A stretch of 7,928 nucleotides of DNA. Origin: Chloroflexota bacterium. GTDB lineage: Bacteria; Chloroflexota; Limnocylindria; Limnocylindrales; CSP1-4. The number at the start of each line of letters is the position of its first letter. The first letter of the stretch is position 1. Of the stretch, positions 5,896 through 7,928 are shown piece by piece. Location: assembly GCA_029858845.1 (NCBI GenBank), contig JAOUEG010000070.1, positions 1 through 7,928 on the forward strand, read 5' to 3'. Made by a program: the position numbers and the translations under genes. The notes under the pieces were generated by a model. That model was not told the origin of the DNA. It made no database searches and was given only the letters and a program-made list of their open reading frames with translations.

Positions 5896-6696
5896 TCACG
5901 TCGCAAGGTCGCGCCGCCGGAAGATCGCGGCGGCCGACACCCAGCCGGCGACGGCGACCACAAGGTAGAGCAGGGACTCGCCGGCCGGGAAGACACCATC
6001 GTCGATGACGGGCTGGAGGTCGAAGTAGTAGAAGACGGACAGGCGACCGAGGTCGCCGAACTCCGGAGCGAGTCCGGCGACCACATTGAGCAGGTACATG
6101 ATCATGAGGATCCCGGCCATCAGCCCCGCGGCTCGGCCGCGATCGAGCAGCGCGACAGCCAGCGCGGTCGTCGCGCCCGCGATGGCGATGGCCATCGCGA
6201 ACAGGTGAAGGCCCGCCAGGGCGATGCGCCCCGTGTCGAAGTCCGGCTCGATGAGCAGATCCACCGCGACGATCGCCGCGACCGTCAGCGCGCTCAGCAT
6301 GGCCAGGCTCACGACCTGCACGCCGATCGTGACCGCGAGGTAATCGAGGCGTGGCAGGCGGCTCGACAGCGGCAGATCCAGGAAGCCGGACGTCGCGTCC
6401 GCCGCCGGGCGGGTGGCCAGTGCGATCGCGGCGACGGAGGCCACGACCGGCCACAGGAACTGGAAGATGTACGAGTTGACGTACGTGCCCGGATCGCTGA
6501 TCCCACCGTCTGTGATCCCGAACGCCGCCAGCAGTTCCTTCGGGTAGATCTCGACCATCCGATCGAACTCCTCGGCGTTGGCCAGGACGCTCGGGTAGAA
6601 GGCCACCATGACGCCCGCGTACAGGACGGCGACGAGACCGACCCACAGGATGAGCGAGCGGCTACGGCGCAGGTCCAACCAGAAGACCGGGATCAT
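5896..6696 (-). CDS. ABC-2 family transporter permease
   Basis: The 266-residue protein has six predicted membrane helices, near residues 14-34, 77-95, 120-146, 159-184, 189-208 and 240-258. Its extracytoplasmic loop between helices 1 and 2 is short compared with the first exporter's permease. After helix 2, TRPAADATSGFLDLPLSSRLPR (95-116) in two parts resembles the cytoplasmic coupling segment of ABC-2 permeases of the type found with YxlF/BcrA-like ATPases, and the C-terminus IFRRRDL is typical. It should be the membrane half of an exporter with the ATPase encoded immediately upstream; the ATG overlaps the ATPase stop in an ATGA quartet, and GGGAG lies eight bases before it, within the end of the ATPase gene. 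The substrate cannot be inferred; peptide or lipid export is typical of relatives. Confidence 0.88.
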   Translation of the reverse strand: MIPVFWLDLRRSRSLILWVGLVAVLYAGVMVAFYPSVLANAEEFDRMVEIYPKELLAAFGITDGGISDPGTYVNSYIFQFLWPVVASVAAIALATRPAADATSGFLDLPLSSRLPRLDYLAVTIGVQVVSLAMLSALTVAAIVAVDLLIEPDFDTGRIALAGLHLFAMAIAIAGATTALAVALLDRGRAAGLMAGILMIMYLLNVVAGLAPEFGDLGRLSVFYYFDLQPVIDDGVFPAGESLLYLVVAVAGWVSAAAIFRRRDLAT

Positions 6697-7700
6697 CGGG
6701 CACGCTCCCGGCCTCGACCCGCCAGCTCCTCGCCGGGGCCGTTCCGCTCCCCTTCGACGTTGCCTCCTGAGGGCCGGTGGCCGTCCGACCCTGGCGGGCC
6801 GCTGCCATCGCCCGCCTCCCGATCGCCTTCGTATAGGCGCAGGAAGATGTCCTCGACGTCCAGCGTGCTGATGGCGACGTCCGCGACGTCGATGGTCGCA
6901 AGCCGGCGCAGGAGTGGGTTCACGTCGCCCTGCACCATGAGATGGGCGTCGCGAGCCGAGGCCGAGACGACCTGGACGTTGGGGAGGTCGAATAGGGTCT
7001 CCGGTGCCGGCGACTGGAGCACGAGGTTCACGGAGCGCCAGTGCGACGCCTGCAGGTCCCGGACGGTCGTCACATCGACGAGCCGGCCCTCCCGGATGAT
7101 CCCGACCCGGCTGCAGGCTCGCTCCACCTCCTGCAGATTGTGGGACGAGAGGAATACGGTCCGTCCCGCGGCACGGACCTCGGCGACCATCGCCAGGAAC
7201 TCGCGCTGCATGAGCGGATCGAGTCCGCTCGTGGGCTCATCCATGATCAACAGCGGTTCGTCGCCCATGAACGCCTGGACGACCCCGACCTTCTGCCGAT
7301 TACCGCGGGAGAGCTTGCGCACGGCGACGGTCGGGTCAAGCTCGAGTCGCTCCGCCGCGCTCCGCCATGCCCCCCGAGGCAGGCCACGCAGGCGTGCCAT
7401 GTAGTCGAGCTGCTCGCCGGCTGTCAGATGCCCCAGATAGGCGGGCTCGGCGCTGACGTAGGCGAGCAGCGCGTGGGCGCGCGGGGCCTCCCGCCAGCAG
7501 TCCTGCCCCAGGATCGTCGCTCGGCCGGACGTGGGCCGCAGGAACCCCAGGAGGACCCGGATGGTGGTGGTCTTGCCCGCCCCATTCGGGCCCAGGAACC
7601 CGAAGACCTCGCCTTCGAGCACGGCGAGATCCACGTCGACGATCCCGCGTCGGGAACCATAGGACTTGGTGAGGCCGTCGGCCTGGATCACGGATGTCAC
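6693..7700 (-). CDS. ABC transporter ATP-binding protein (YxlF/BcrA-like), partner of the second permease
   Basis: Motifs of the 335-residue protein are Walker A GPNGAGKTT at 37-45, signature LSRGNRQKVGVVQAF at 130-144, Walker B LLIMDEP at 150-156, D-loop SGLD at 158-161 and switch His187. The signature reads LSRGN in place of LSGGQ, and the Q-loop glutamine is replaced in AYVSAEPAYL (80-89); both variants are usual in this exporter subfamily. After residue 205 there is an accessory domain (about 206-290), where LVLQSPAPETLF and STLDVEDIFLRLYEGD match the C-terminal region of YxlF/CcmA-like ATPases. The last 45 residues are hydrophilic, rich in Gly, Glu and Arg, probably disordered, and longer than usual. 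The GTG start follows GGGAGG by nine bases. It heads the operon ATPase-permease-CMD and is divergent from the CYTH gene. ATP hydrolysis powering export is well supported; the substrate is unknown. Confidence 0.93.
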   Translation of the reverse strand: MTSVIQADGLTKSYGSRRGIVDVDLAVLEGEVFGFLGPNGAGKTTTIRVLLGFLRPTSGRATILGQDCWREAPRAHALLAYVSAEPAYLGHLTAGEQLDYMARLRGLPRGAWRSAAERLELDPTVAVRKLSRGNRQKVGVVQAFMGDEPLLIMDEPTSGLDPLMQREFLAMVAEVRAAGRTVFLSSHNLQEVERACSRVGIIREGRLVDVTTVRDLQASHWRSVNLVLQSPAPETLFDLPNVQVVSASARDAHLMVQGDVNPLLRRLATIDVADVAISTLDVEDIFLRLYEGDREAGDGSGPPGSDGHRPSGGNVEGERNGPGEELAGRGRERAR

Positions 7701-7853
7701 GGCTTGGCGCCTCCCGCTTGCCGGCAGTGTGCCCTCCCCCCTCGACCGCGCCTAGGGCCGATGGGCCCCAATGGCCGGGCTGCCCGGCTTCGCGGCCGAC
7801 GGTGCCCCCGTGCACCATAGGGTCTGCAAGACTGGCCCCGCAGGAGGCACGAA
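7701..7853. other. Divergent intergenic region between the second ABC operon and the CYTH gene
   Basis: About 150 bases hold the start signals of both divergent genes. A perfect 7-bp inverted repeat, GCCGGGC and GCCCGGC around a single T, lies at 7774-7788. TAGGGT at 7818-7823 could be a -10 box for the plus-strand gene, but no -35 fits. The GGGAGG of the ATPase gene is at 7715-7710 on the minus strand. No convincing promoter can be called. Confidence 0.35.
7842..7847 (+). promoter_or_regulatory. Shine-Dalgarno that decides a CTG start
   Basis: AGGAGG matches the consensus ribosome binding site exactly and is followed by a six-base spacer and then CTG at 7854, the codon before GTEIERKFLV. 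There is no other start codon in frame between the TAG at 7818 and this point except a CTG at 7824, so the site picks out the unusual CTG start. Confidence 0.7.
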
Positions 7854-7928
7854 CTGGGCACCGAGATCGAGCGCAAGTTCCTGGTCGATGACCCGTCCAT
7901 CGTGGATGGGCTGCCCGGCTCCGTCCTG
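7854..7928 (+). CDS. CYTH-domain protein, N-terminal fragment, apparent CTG start
   Basis: Only the first 25 codons are in the window. They begin (start)GTEIERKFLVDD, which is the N-terminal signature of CYTH domains (PF01928; class IV adenylate cyclase/thiamine triphosphatase and related inorganic triphosphatases). The ExExK motif, Glu4-Ile-Glu6-Arg-Lys8, supplies metal- and triphosphate-binding residues of the tunnel fold. Most bacterial stand-alone members with this sequence are triphosphatases acting on inorganic tri- or polyphosphate rather than cyclases, but the fragment cannot decide that. The start appears to be CTG at 7854: the frame has a TAG at 7818-7820, no ATG, GTG or TTG between, and AGGAGG six bases upstream. 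The next possible start, GTG at 7902, would remove the catalytic motif. It is divergent from the second ABC operon. Confidence 0.8.
   Translation, partial: MGTEIERKFLVDDPSIVDGLPGSVL

Noticed and set aside
6205..7404. 399-residue plus-strand frame opposite the second ABC operon
   Set aside because: It is antisense to two well-supported ABC genes and has no domain signature.
7777..7920. 13-bp direct repeat GGGCTGCCCGGCT at 7777-7789 and 7908-7920
   Set aside because: One copy is intergenic and the other is inside the CYTH coding region. A repeat this short is expected by chance in 8 kb of GC-rich DNA, and nothing lies between them to suggest an att site.

Overview
The window is very GC-rich, uses GTG as a start codon often, and packs genes tightly on both strands. 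It looks like chromosomal DNA of a high-GC bacterium, either Actinomycetota or one of the GC-rich Chloroflexota lineages; no rRNA or marker gene settles which. I found nine genes: seven complete and two cut by the window edges. There is no tRNA, rRNA, CRISPR array, insertion sequence or phage gene.

Layout, left to right. A minus-strand FAD-dependent oxidoreductase of the DAO (glycine/D-amino-acid oxidase) superfamily starts at 1040 and runs off the left edge. Next, also on minus, are a six-helix DUF998-type membrane protein (1175-1840) and upstream of it a two-gene ABC-2 exporter, permease (1897-3042) and ATPase (3039-3803), joined by a 4-bp GTGA overlap. A 145-bp divergent intergenic region (3804-3948) with inverted repeats and a plausible sigma-70-type promoter separates this exporter from a plus-strand pair: a single-domain rhodanese (3949-4335) and an Acr3-type arsenite efflux permease (4379-5473). 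Convergent to Acr3 is a second minus-strand operon: ABC ATPase (6693-7700), ABC permease (5896-6696, ATGA overlap) and a small carboxymuconolactone decarboxylase (AhpD-like) protein without cysteines (5497-5844). At the right edge a plus-strand CYTH-domain protein begins at 7854, apparently from a CTG codon.

How the parts fit. Each ABC pair has the form of an ABC-2 exporter with a separate ATPase and permease, of the kind that exports drugs, peptides or lipids; neither substrate can be read from sequence. Acr3 is the one gene whose substrate is well supported: it expels arsenite. The rhodanese in front of it may handle sulfur or oxyanion chemistry. The window has no ArsR repressor and no arsenate reductase, so the pair is either an incomplete arsenic island or is regulated from elsewhere.

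I see no clear new defence or mobile system. The most notable observations are the CTG-started CYTH gene with a consensus Shine-Dalgarno, the nested inverted repeats between the divergent exporter and rhodanese genes, and the cysteine-free CMD protein placed as third gene of an exporter operon. Many long open frames on the opposite strands are shadows caused by high GC and were left out.
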